From Histomonas meleagridis (taxonomy: Eukaryota; Parabasalia; Tritrichomonadida; Dientamoebidae), in assembly GCA_020186115.1 (NCBI GenBank), contig WSYJ01000001.1, forward strand, positions 372,001 through 436,000: 64,000 bases of DNA, written 5' to 3'. Shown piece by piece: positions 1-10,243 of the stretch. Below the pieces are notes generated by a model that saw only the letters and a list, made by a program, of their open reading frames with translations, had not been told where the DNA came from and did no database searches. The position numbers and the translations under genes are program-made. Position 1 is the first letter of the stretch. The number at the start of each line of letters is the position of its first letter.

Positions 1-291
1 TGAGCTGAAATCAAATATGGATAAGCTGATATGATACATTAAATAACATATTTATGATTTTGACAATTGAGTAAGAAATACTATTTTTGATTAAATTCTT
101 TTTTTTAAGAAATTCAAAATTCTGCATTAACCTGGGTATATAAAATGCAAATTTGTTGTTTCGGATCATCATTACTGAAACCATTTCCATCGTGAAAATA
201 TAAAAATTTCAATCTTACTGTAGTCATCATGATGACGGTTTGAGACGGTTATCACAAACTTTTTAATACACATTTGTGACCAGATCAAAAA
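1..291. other. 5' flank of the ankyrin gene
   Basis: AT-rich sequence with no reading frame I can support. It holds two GACGGTT words at about 234-240 and 244-250, close upstream of the ankyrin start at 292. They resemble the AACCGTT/AACGGTT words near several other gene starts in this window. No RNA gene is seen. Confidence 0.5.
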
Positions 292-3105
292 ATGTTTGTA
301 CAACGTTCGTTAACAAATGAGCAACCCATTAAACCAGAAATTGAATACTTGCAATCAATTGCAAAAGCTGTTCGTGATCTGAATGCTGAAAATATAGAAT
401 CAATCACTCAAATAATCATGAAATTATTTGATAAAACTTATCCGATTTCTTTCAACATTGTTATTTATCGATTAATATACACATTTTTCCATTCTAAAAG
501 ATGTGATGTTCTGATATATTTTAAATTTTTAGAATCCATTGAAAAAAATGAAGAACAAATTCTTCAATGGATCCGATGCTACCGATCGGTACAAATATTT
601 AAAATGTTCTTTCGTTTTCTTCATTCTGATATCACTCCAGAATCAAATTATATTATATCAAAATTATTTGAGCATAAATTAGTTGATCCTAATTTAATGA
701 AAATTAAAAATAATATATTTTTCTTAAATTATATGACCACAGATGAATTTCAAAGTTATAAATCACGAAATGTTTTACACTCAGATAATGATTTATTCTC
801 AAATATTGATGAACTACGAAAAGATAATTGGAAACTTCATCTAAAATACATAGAAGAAGGGAATTCTTCAGAAATAGCAAAAGCGATTCGAAGTGATGAT
901 ATTGAAACACTTCAAAAAATATCATCACAACAAGACTTCAAAATTAATTCACTTATCAATGATTCTTTATATGAGAGATATAATATTTTTTATGATGATT
1001 TAGTATATGTACAACGTGGTGTAACGTTAATTGAGTATGCTGCGTTTTTTGGTTCAATTCAATGCTTTAAATTTTTGTTATTAAATGGAGCAAATATAAG
1101 TAATGAAGATAATAAACCTTCACTGTCAATAATTAACAATTATACATCAAAATATGTAATGAAATATGCAATTGCAGGAGGAAATCTTGAAATAATTCAG
1201 CTTTGCGAGCAAAATCATTCATCATATAAGGGATGTAGTGAAATAGCAATTGAATATCAAAGAAATGATATTTTTTATTATCTTTATGATAATGGTCATA
1301 TTGAATTAAAGGACGAACATCATATTGGACCTATAAAACCCAAAGCTCCTCAAACAAGAGAAGATATATTGGAAAAATTGATTGTTAAATGTATTCAATC
1401 AAATAACTTTGAAATTCTTTCATTTTTAGAAAAAGAAGTACCATATGGTTCATATAATTGGTATTTAATAAGCCATCACATAATCCAAACAGGAAATTTA
1501 TATCTTGTTAAATGCCTTATTCATGAAAATAAATTTTTAACAAATCCAGTGGTTGCAGCTTATTCTGGAAATGTTGAACTTGTTGAATTTATCCTTAATC
1601 AAAAAGGAGTTAATATTAATGCAGAAGAAGTTTGTTTTATTAGTTTTTAATTTTATTATGATATTTAGTTGAAATTTTGCAAATTATTTGGAACAGCTCT
1701 TATGCAAGCATTTATGGTTATATTGAGATTGTTAAATTACTTCTTAAGCAAGAAGGAATTGATATTAATAGAGAAAGTGAGTATATAAAATTTTTCATAC
1801 TTATTAAATTAATTTGGAAATAATTTTTATTGTTTAAAACAGCACTTATATGTGCATCTGAAAATGGCCAAATAGAAATAGTTAAATTACTTCTGGAACA
1901 AAAAGGAATTGATGTTAATGCTAAAACTATTTATTTGTTTTGTTTAATGTTTATTTTAATAATTTAATATTTCAATATAATATTTGGAAATTATTTGAAA
2001 TATTTTGGTCACCACTTAGGTGTGCATCTGAAAATGGCCAAACAGAAATAGTTAAATTCCTTCTTGAACAAGAAGGAATTGATATTAATGTTAAAGATAT
2101 TTATTTATTTTATTTAATGTTTATTTTAATAATTTGATATTTCTAAGTAATGTTTGTAAAATGTTTAAATAATTTAAAACAGCACTTATTTGGGCATCTG
2201 AAAAAGGTCATACAGAAATAGTTAAATTACTTCTGGAACAAAAAGGAATTGATATTAATGTCAAAGATAAAATAAATTTTAATAATTTTTTGTTTCAAAA
2301 TAATATTTGGAAATTATTTAAATTATTTGAAACAGCACTTATGTTTGCATCTGAAAAAGGTCATACAGAAATAGTTAAGTTACTTCTTGAACAAGAAGGA
2401 ATTGATATGAATGCTAAAGATATTTATTTGTTTTATTTTTTATTTATTTTAATAATTTTATATTTCAAAATAATATTTGGAAATTATTTAAATTATTTCA
2501 AACAGCACTTATATGTGCAAGTGGTCATATAAAAATATTTAAATTACTTCTTGAACAAAAAGGAATTGATGTTAATGCTAGAAATATTTATTTGTTTTGT
2601 TTCGAATTTGTTTTCATAATATGATGTTTAAAAATAATATTTGGAAAATGTTGAAATTATTTAATACAGCGCTTATTTTAGCTCTTCAACGAAATCAAAT
2701 TGAAATTGCTAAATTACTTCTTGAACAAGAAGGAATTGATATTAATACTGAAAATTTTTATTTGCTCGATACAAAAAAATTTTTAATATTTTTTTATTTC
2801 AAACTAATATTTGGAAATATTTTAAATTATTTGATACAGCACTTACGTGGACAAATAGAACGTCAGAAATTGCTAAATTACTTTGCGATAAAGGTGCTAT
2901 CGAAAAGCCTCGATCTAAACCTTCAGTAAATCTAGGATGTTCCAAATTTAACAAAAGCACAAGCGAAGATATAGGATCTGGACCTACATTAGGAAATTTC
3001 ACATTTGATAAAAATTCTAACCGAGGTTTAGGATCTGGACCTACATCAGGAAACTTCACATTTAACAATAACCAAGATGAGAGCTTAGGATTTAGCGGAT
3101 TTTAA
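292..3105 (+). CDS. Ankyrin-repeat protein, probably discontinuous (nine exon-like blocks)
   Basis: The first block (292-1630) encodes about 446 residues of a trichomonad-type ankyrin protein: a helical N-terminal region, then degenerate ankyrin repeats from about residue 235. The uninterrupted frame stops at 1648-1650. Beyond it lie eight more blocks at about 1697-1777, 1843-1926, 2013-2096, 2183-2266, 2336-2419, 2506-2583, 2670-2753 and 2840-3105. Joined with phase-1 junctions they stay open to a TAA at 3103-3105. Most blocks encode one repeat of the form TALIWASEKGHTEIVKLLLE. The last carries two copies of GSGPTxGNFTF and ends in GFSGF. Seen: frame conservation, regular spacing and a distinct in-frame C-terminus. 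Inferred: that the spacers are removed. The alternative is a 452-residue protein ending at 1650 followed by a dead repeat tail. Ankyrin repeats bind proteins; the partner is unknown. Confidence 0.65.
1631..2839 (+). repeat. Tandem ankyrin exon/spacer array, about 170-bp period
   Basis: Eight spacers lie between ankyrin-coding blocks: about 1631-1696 (66 bp), 1778-1842 (65), 1927-2012 (86), 2097-2182 (86), 2267-2335 (69), 2420-2505 (86), 2584-2669 (86) and 2754-2839 (86). Most coding blocks are 84 bp. Typical spacers start near ATATTTATTTG, contain AATATTTGGAAATTATTT and end in AAACAG or ATACAG. The 86-bp spacers would break the frame if translated. Donor-like GT is seen only at the first two spacers (GTTTGT, GTGAGT), and no TAAC branch-like word sits just before the AG. 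The acceptor of the third spacer is altered, lacking AG at the usual place. Confidence 0.8.
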
Positions 3106-3254
3106 TTTCAAAAACATACACAGCATACATTTTTTTTTTTTTTGATAATATAATAAAAATTCTAATATTTTTTTATGCACCAAAATGCGCTTTACGTCGT
3201 TTGCGGAGCAATGCGAAGCAAGCAAAATGAAATATTAAAAGAGAAATTGTTTGC

Positions 3255-3288
3255 AGCACCGTGTGCTTGACAGAAACAACCACCCTCT
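3255..3288 (+). repeat. Left terminal inverted repeat of the MULE
   Basis: Thirty-four bases starting AGCACCGTGTGCT and ending CACCCTCT. The inverse of 5947-5980 shares the outer AGCAC, GTGCT and the inner CACCCTCT, with the middle diverged. Confidence 0.5.
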
Positions 3289-3372
3289 ATCAAAATTGAA
3301 ATAAAACATATAATTTGAATATTATCAAAAACCTCAAAACTATGACTGATATTTTCGATTATTTTTTTAGAA

Positions 3373-5854
3373 ATGGAAATTAACCCAATATCTAGCATCA
3401 AGGCATCAAATATTAACACTGAAATCAAAATGCGTGGTGTTATTGTTAGGATTAGCAACGTAACGAAGAATAAATTCAGATTACAAGAATATGATTCCAA
3501 TTCAAATGATTTTCCGAAATGCATCCTCTGTTCGTATGACAAACTAGTTGATATAGAAATTAACATAGAAGACTATGTTGAAGTTGATGGAATTGTTAAA
3601 TTCAATCAACAATTAAAGGAAATTTATGTTGAGGTAAAGAGTGTGAAAATTATTATTAAAAAAGAAGCAGATATTCACCTTATTTCAAAAATAAATTCGT
3701 TTTCTAACCCAAATAATTTACAAATTTTAATTGATGATACAATGTCGGGTATTGTTGAAATATTATCTAAAAAAGCTTGTGAAGAAGGTTTTAAGTTAGT
3801 TCGAAAAAGATCAATTAAAGAAGAACGATTAACATTATTTTGCAATCAGCATACAAATTATGGAAAAAATGATAATTTAAATAGTGGATGCGAGTTTAAA
3901 ATAAGAATCGGCTCATATATTATCGATAATAAAAGAAAATACCATGTTACAAGTTTCAATTTACATCACAATCATTATCTTAATCCATTTATATATATGT
4001 TCATTTAGCATTATATGATAAAATCCAAATCAATATGCAATATGCTAGATATTGGGATTAAACCAAATAAAGTTATACAATTTATATCTATTCAATATGG
4101 GGTTACATTGTCTCGAGAACAAATTAATAGTATTTATTCTAAGAATAAAAAATTAAAATGTCATAATAAATATTTAGAAACTCAGGAATTAATTGATTAT
4201 TTGGATTCAATTGAAGGACAAACATTTGTTCTTCAGAATGTAGTTGATGAAAATATTATTCATAGAGAAGCAGTTGCAACTTTCACTAAATATGAACTTC
4301 AAAACTTAAATTTATATTCTAATTTTCTTGCAATTGATCCAACATTTGCCAGTTTGACAACAAATTGGTCTATTATTTATCTAACAGTCATTGGACCTGA
4401 GAGAGAAATTAGAAGTGCAGGTATAATTTTCACATATTCGTTAAAGGCCTAAATTTTTTATTAGATATTAAAATTAATATGCACTGAACTTCCAAGTGCA
4501 GGAATTTTACAAACAATTTGTTCTGATGATGATGTTGGTTCTGATGGAGCATTTACTTTAATACAAAATAGAGATGATAATGAGTTAAAAAAAAAGATCA
4601 ATAAAATACAACGTGTTATTTGTTTTTGGCATAAAATGTCCAACTTTATTCAATATATAAACTTACAAAATCTCCCTGATGACCAAAAGTCTCATTTAAT
4701 AAATAAATTTCGATATATGTAAATGGCAAAAGACAAATCCATTGCACTATCAATTTTTGAAGAATTAAAATCAATTTCTCAAATTTCTAAATATTCAGAA
4801 GATAATGTATCAAAAAAGTTGAATTCAATATGCAAAAATCTCATTAATAGTTTTACTTGCGGCTATAATACTAGTTCAATTGCAGAGTCATCAAATCGTC
4901 AACTAAAAAACATATTACCAGATAGAAAATTAAGTTTATAAGAAGTTCGTTTATTCATCTGAAAGTCATCAACAATCATATAATTAAAGGAAGTATATTA
5001 AATAAGTAAAACCACATAAATTAAAAGAACCAAATGTAATTACATATATGGCAAAAATAAATGTTTCTGAAGCAATTGCAGAAGCGATCGCAGGATAATG
5101 GAAAAAGGCCAAAACATTAAAAGGAATGCTTCTTTGTGATGATTATAATATATTTAATGAAGAATACACATTAAAAAATGGAGAAAAATATTCTGAGATA
5201 TTTAAGGTCCATGATTTAATATGTAATTGCAATAAACAATTACAAGTTGGTATCCCATGTTCACATATAATTAATGTTCTAGAAATGAATAATTTAAGCG
5301 TAATAGATGATATCAAAATAGCGAACAGATGGGTACTAAATCAGCAAAACTTTATTTATCATCATGAAAATTCAAAATCTTTTGAAGAAATTACTTATAG
5401 AATCACACACTTAAGTCCTAGAGAAAGATTTGTTATACTTTGGGCAAAGGGAACACCATTATATGAATTGGCAAGTAGAAGTCAGGATAAATTCAAAAAG
5501 GCTATGGCTTTTTTAGATTCTTCAGAAAAAGAACTAAATAATGAATCAATAGAACAGATTGCTACTGATGAAATAGGAATTAGAGCCGGAATAGGTAGAA
5601 TTTATAGAAATACGAAAAAAGTTAATCCGCGTCAATGTCTCATCTGTTCAAAGCCGCATAATACAAAAAGATGCCCCAGAAGAGGTGAAGTACTTAAATT
5701 TGTTCAAGAAGGTGACTCAATCTTTGGATTAAAGCATTGTTCAATATGTAATCAAACTGGGCATAATTATATAAAATGCAAAGCTAAAGAAGCATGGTTA
5801 GAAGCTATTCGAAAGGGTGAACTCCCTCCAATTGAAAAAATTTGTTTTGCTTAA
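3373..5854 (+). pseudogene. MULE transposase, broken by frameshifts and stops
   Basis: Piece 1 (3373-4008) has an OB-fold-like N-terminus (about residues 10-100) and a FAR1/FLYWCH-like zinc domain ending in HHNH. Piece 2 (4015-4452) carries the first DDE aspartate in AIDPTF. A diverged stretch at 4461-4721, not in the same frame, holds the second acidic motif (CSDDDVGSDGAF) and the MULE CFWHK motif. Piece 3 (4723-4941) holds the glutamate in SIAESSNRQLKN. Piece 4 (5126-5854) has a SWIM finger (CNC...CSH) and two CCHC-type knuckles (CLICSKPHNTKRC, CSICNQTGHNYIKC). The order matches a MULE transposase of roughly 800 residues. The pieces lie in different frames with several stops between them, so this copy should not make a full enzyme. 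Confidence 0.85.
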
Positions 5855-5946
5855 TTTTATTTGTATTGTTTTTATTTTATATGATAATTTTGTTATTTTG
5901 TTAGCTTTACATAAATACGTTTATATCAGTACTGATACTTTTTCAA

Positions 5947-5980
5947 AGAGGGTGCTATTTGTTTATGAGCACCGTGTGCT
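5947..5980 (-). repeat. Right terminal inverted repeat of the MULE
   Basis: Inverted partner of 3255-3288, same length. It contains the 15-bp palindrome GAGCACCGTGTGCTC. Confidence 0.5.
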
Positions 5981-6363
5981 CTGGAAATGTACCCATATTA
6001 AAATAAACTCACAGATAATATAAAATTATAAAAAAGTTAACAGTAGTAACCAAAAATATTGGGAAATCTGTTTATTTGTTAATTTTAGAGAAAAATTTGT
6101 TTTTATAGAATGTGGTAAATTTTATTTATAATGTTGGTTTTTACAACGACGTTTTTCGATTTTAATCAGAATTCATGCAAAAATGCTCCTGACTTTTGAA
6201 ATTGAGTTTTTGTAATGGAATCGGCATCATTTATATGAAATATTTTATGTTGCTTCTCCATCCCAAAGCAACATTTTGTATGATTTTGATCATGCGCAAG
6301 TTAATTATTAAGAACGAAATAATTATAAAAGACGACATATTCCAAAGTTTTTATTAATAAAAA
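5981..6363. other. Intergenic, 3' flank of the AIR9-like gene
   Basis: AT-rich. No gene, RNA or repeat recognised. Confidence 0.5.
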
Positions 6364-9300
6364 TTATTTCTGATAAAGTCCCAACGTTTCCACAAACAAA
6401 TCCCTATATTGCGTTGGACCGAACGATATTCCATTTTTCAATTTCTTATCATCGAATTCTAATTCTGTTCGATATCCATGTTGAGCTCTTATTTCTATAG
6501 CGTTATTTCTGTTTTCCAAAATTTTCACATTCACAGCAGACATTGGCGCTCTTATGAATATTTTTACTTTATTTTTTATCACAAGTGTCTTTTGTTCGAA
6601 CAAAACGCAAATGTTTTCACCGGTGATAAACTTCGCATCGAAATTTGCCTTTTGCGATCTAAACAAAGAAGAAGCCAAACGAATAATTTCCGGATTTTTA
6701 TTTGTTATCAAAACAGGTTCAGTCACGAATTCATTTGAGAAACAATTTTCATTTAAAACATTCGAAAAAACTTCAACTTTAATAATGGAACGTAACATAA
6801 CATTTGTATCTAATAAATTTGGAATATAAATTTCGTTGTTAGAAATTGTTTTCCATTCGTTATTTATAAATCGTTGCCAAGTTATATATTTATTAATAAT
6901 TTTCGGACCATTATAATTAAAATTAATTTTAAGTTGTTCTCCTTGAGTAAATATTTTATTATTTTTATTGTTTTCGATTACAGCATTATTAAGATTTGGC
7001 ATTATAATACTTTTAGTTTCTTTAGGAGTAATTTGAGGAAATTGTTCATCAACAATTTCATCATTTTCATCTAAAGCAATTACATGACAAAACAAAACGA
7101 AATCTAAATCATCATCAGTTATCATATGAATGTTTGTAGTGTCTTCGATATATTGTCTTTCATTATCGACAATGTAACCCCAATTATATTCGATGTTACC
7201 AATTCCTTCGAATTTAACATTACAAATGAAATTAGTTAAATCATTCGAAGGAACAATTTTAGTGTTTATTATATGAATTATTTTTTCTTTCTCTTTTGTA
7301 GGTATTAATATATAATCTGATGATGATTCTTTGCCTCGATGTTTATTCTCAGTATTAAATGGTATATAAGTTACTCCAATTAAATATCCTTCAAATGTTT
7401 CATCAACTTCAACATATTTTTGAGTTGTTCGTGCAACTTCTATTTCTTCTTCTTCATTTGGCTTCTTAATTTTCCATATAATAATAGATTTGCCTTCAAT
7501 GCCACCACTAAATTCTCCGGTAACATCGATTCGATATTTATCACTATTTGGGATTTCTTTAATGTGTAATTTTACATTTCTTATTGTCGGAGGTCCACTT
7601 TTTATTGGTGGAAGTTTACATTCAGTGATAACATTACTTCGAAGTCGATCTATGATTTGGACATTAAATATTTTTCCGATATCATTAACATTTGGTATAT
7701 ATTCATATCCTTCGTTAAATGTCTTGTTTTTATGTTTCCATACGATTTTATTTCTTTTGTTTATCGTCGTGGAAACTTCAATAATTGATAAATTTGTTGT
7801 TATATTTTTTAATTTGGATTTTTCAATGACTTTAATTGGTATATCTTCAATTGCTTCTTTCGGTGGAGTAAGTTTGAGCTTAATTTTGTCCTCGTTTTGT
7901 ATCATTGTGGGCTCAATCATGAAGTTTTCTGATGAAATCGATTTCCCGATTTTACCATCAATAGAAATAGGTGTAACAATTGCTTTAAACATACAGCCTC
8001 GATCTGTGATATTAATACGAATAGATTTACCAAACCCTATGACTGTTTCCTTTTGGTAATTGTCGATTTTGTTCCATTGGATAATGGATCTCCCTTCAAT
8101 TCCTCCATTGTATTGATATGAGACTGTCAAAAAACAACTAACTTGATCAAATGTTATTGATACTTTGGAAGCTATGGGTGTAGATGCAATAACTTCACCA
8201 ACAATTACAAAAAAATCATTACTAAATAATGTGATAATTCCAGATATATATTCGGGCTTTGCATAAAAAACTTTAGATGTCCCAGCAACATGTAATCCAT
8301 TGGAATTAACAACAACCCAATCATAAGGTTCGGAGATGATAATGGATTCATTTTCTTTGATTTGAAATAATTTGTTGGATGGCTTTTTTTCAACAAAAGA
8401 CATTTGAAGTTTCCCACTTTTGGTTTTCTTGTGAAACTTTAAAAAGCGTTCTTGAAGTGGATTTCCATCTTGAATGGTATTTGATGAAGTAACTTCAATT
8501 TGTTTTCCAATCGAACCATCTTCTCTGATTGGAGTTAACACACAACTAATGGTTTTACCTATATCATCATTTGTTGGTACTATATAACGTTGGTGTAAGG
8601 ATTTCCCAATCGACCATTTATAAATTGAATTTCCTTCGTTTCCGCCTTTGTAATTAGCAACAACAAATAATGGCATTCCTACTTGGAATGAACCATAAAT
8701 TTTGGCATCACTAAAGCTTGGTAATGATGGTTGTACTCGTTCATTTGATGTAAGCATTAATGGAGTATTATTATCTTCAGTAATACATACTGCACGAATT
8801 ACACAGCCAATATCTTGAATGGTTAATTTGTATGTAAGCTTTTCATTGTTAGTGCCATTGCTTTCAATAAAGTTTACATTTTCCCATTCCCCATGTCTTG
8901 CAGATCGAAGAATTTTAATCCCTTTAAATGCATTTTTGGTTCCTTTGGTTGTTATATCAAACTCTACTTCATCGCCTTCAATAAGTTGTCCTTGAAGTCG
9001 AAGTGATTTAAATCGAAATTCACCAGATTTAATTGGAGGAGTCTTAAGTATGGTTGGTGATATAGAATTATCATAATTAATAGTACAGCAAATGCGTTTC
9101 CCTACATATTTGTCAATAATAGGAAATATTAAAGTATCATTATTTGGTATATCTTCTTCATAATCAGTAACAGACCAATTTATAGTGGAAGCTAAAGATG
9201 TTGAAACAGAAAGAACACAGCCTTCCATAGGTTCTCCTGTTAATTCTGCATATGGATGATAACATTTATCAAATTCTGGAAGATAATAAACTTTAGTTCT

Positions 9301-9981
9301 GTCAACTTCACATTTGATTGGAAAGTTCATAGAATTTGTAATTTTGTTTTTGGAAGATTGTTCAAGTAATTTCCATTTAAAATTTGAATCTAATGTATAC
9401 CATAAATATCGACTGCCTTTGATTTTTATTTTCACACTTTCATCATCTGTTTCAAATGGAAGTTCGTCTGGTTGATTTAAAAATGTTAAAGTTTGCTTTA
9501 ATTGTTGTTCTGGGTCATCATTTAAAATAGGATCCATACCTTGTCTGAGTGCATATGTAACTAAAGCCGAATATTTAAATGATTCTGCATAATCATCAGA
9601 AGAAATTGATTCTCCATTAATATATGAAATCCCCAAATTTCTAAAAGCAACAAGAATTTCTTTTTTGGTAAAGTTATATTCTCCTCCACGTAAATCTATT
9701 AGTTTTAAGTTTGGAAAACTATTTAATCCATCAAACGATGATATTTGATTTTTTGGAAGTTTTAAATAACGAAGATAATTATTTGATTTAATTCCTGAAA
9801 ACGACGTGACTCCTTCACTTTCGATTGAATATTCTGCCTTTTGTGTTGCAATTTGAGACTTTCTTTTCGTCATTAGTTTCGCTTCCAGAAAATTTAAACG
9901 GCCGAAAATAAACGAATTATTATTCAATGAATAAAATTGCTTCTTCCTTAATATTTTGGAAAATTTCATATTTTCCCCCAT
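6364..9981 (-). CDS. AIR9-like protein: leucine-rich repeats plus A9 Ig-like repeats
   Basis: 1205 residues starting at ATG 9981. A short SDS22-like leucine-rich block sits at about residues 65-125 (LRYLKLPKNQ, LKLIDLRG). After it the protein is a string of beta-rich units, several with the A9/Ig-like signature G-x-E-G-x-S-x-x-x-W: GNEGNSIYKW near residue 447, GGIEGRSIIQW near 630 and GGIEGKSIIIW near 834. This order, LRR then A9 repeats then a conserved C-terminus, is that of AIR9, a microtubule-associated protein of plants that also occurs in trypanosomatids and trichomonads. A role on cortical or axonemal microtubules is inferred from the family. No membrane segment or signal peptide is visible. 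The C-terminal 150 residues match no motif I know. Confidence 0.75.
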   Translation of the reverse strand: MGENMKFSKILRKKQFYSLNNNSFIFGRLNFLEAKLMTKRKSQIATQKAEYSIESEGVTSFSGIKSNNYLRYLKLPKNQISSFDGLNSFPNLKLIDLRGGEYNFTKKEILVAFRNLGISYINGESISSDDYAESFKYSALVTYALRQGMDPILNDDPEQQLKQTLTFLNQPDELPFETDDESVKIKIKGSRYLWYTLDSNFKWKLLEQSSKNKITNSMNFPIKCEVDRTKVYYLPEFDKCYHPYAELTGEPMEGCVLSVSTSLASTINWSVTDYEEDIPNNDTLIFPIIDKYVGKRICCTINYDNSISPTILKTPPIKSGEFRFKSLRLQGQLIEGDEVEFDITTKGTKNAFKGIKILRSARHGEWENVNFIESNGTNNEKLTYKLTIQDIGCVIRAVCITEDNNTPLMLTSNERVQPSLPSFSDAKIYGSFQVGMPLFVVANYKGGNEGNSIYKWSIGKSLHQRYIVPTNDDIGKTISCVLTPIREDGSIGKQIEVTSSNTIQDGNPLQERFLKFHKKTKSGKLQMSFVEKKPSNKLFQIKENESIIISEPYDWVVVNSNGLHVAGTSKVFYAKPEYISGIITLFSNDFFVIVGEVIASTPIASKVSITFDQVSCFLTVSYQYNGGIEGRSIIQWNKIDNYQKETVIGFGKSIRINITDRGCMFKAIVTPISIDGKIGKSISSENFMIEPTMIQNEDKIKLKLTPPKEAIEDIPIKVIEKSKLKNITTNLSIIEVSTTINKRNKIVWKHKNKTFNEGYEYIPNVNDIGKIFNVQIIDRLRSNVITECKLPPIKSGPPTIRNVKLHIKEIPNSDKYRIDVTGEFSGGIEGKSIIIWKIKKPNEEEEIEVARTTQKYVEVDETFEGYLIGVTYIPFNTENKHRGKESSSDYILIPTKEKEKIIHIINTKIVPSNDLTNFICNVKFEGIGNIEYNWGYIVDNERQYIEDTTNIHMITDDDLDFVLFCHVIALDENDEIVDEQFPQITPKETKSIIMPNLNNAVIENNKNNKIFTQGEQLKINFNYNGPKIINKYITWQRFINNEWKTISNNEIYIPNLLDTNVMLRSIIKVEVFSNVLNENCFSNEFVTEPVLITNKNPEIIRLASSLFRSQKANFDAKFITGENICVLFEQKTLVIKNKVKIFIRAPMSAVNVKILENRNNAIEIRAQHGYRTELEFDDKKLKNGISFGPTQYRDLFVETLGLYQK

Positions 9982-10243
9982 TCTTTAAAAATTTGGTGAA
10001 TATATTTATGACTAACTATACAACAAAAGGTTACAATTAGATTATATTATAACCTGATTATCTCTCTCTAATAACACATCGAAACACAAAGTGCATCTAT
10101 TTAACTTCAAAATGTGTTCTTTTGCATGTTAATATTACTTTGAAACAAAAAAAAAATTGATAATCCGATGTTTATCAAATTCTTTAATTTAGTAGGTAAA
10201 ACAAAGTTTCTCATTGTTTTTACAAAAGAGTTATATATCTATT
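9982..10243. other. Intergenic between AIR9-like start and lipase/FYVE stop
   Basis: AT-rich spacer of about 260 bp carrying the AIR9-like promoter. I see no distinctive motif. Confidence 0.4.

Larger units (their letters stand above)
3255..5980 (+). mobile_element. Decayed Mutator-like element (MULE)
   Basis: The element carries a broken transposase reading (3373-5854) bounded by imperfect 34-bp inverted ends at 3255-3288 and 5947-5980. Both ends begin with an AGCAC...GTGCT palindrome and finish with CACCCTCT on the inner side. I see no convincing 9-11 bp target duplication outside them. The transposase has a FAR1/FLYWCH-like zinc domain, three separated pieces of a DDE domain, a SWIM zinc finger and two zinc knuckles, the usual layout of MULE transposases. 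Frameshifts and stops make autonomous activity unlikely. Confidence 0.75.

Noticed and set aside
3192..3566. Minus-strand open frame across the left end of the MULE
   Set aside because: Overlaps the transposase start and has no recognisable domain.
4453..4722. An intron to explain the break in the MULE transposase
   Set aside because: GTATAATT at 4423 and TTATTAG near 4463 could be read as splice sites, but they lack the 23-nt module and TAAC word. Further stops and frame changes elsewhere show decay.
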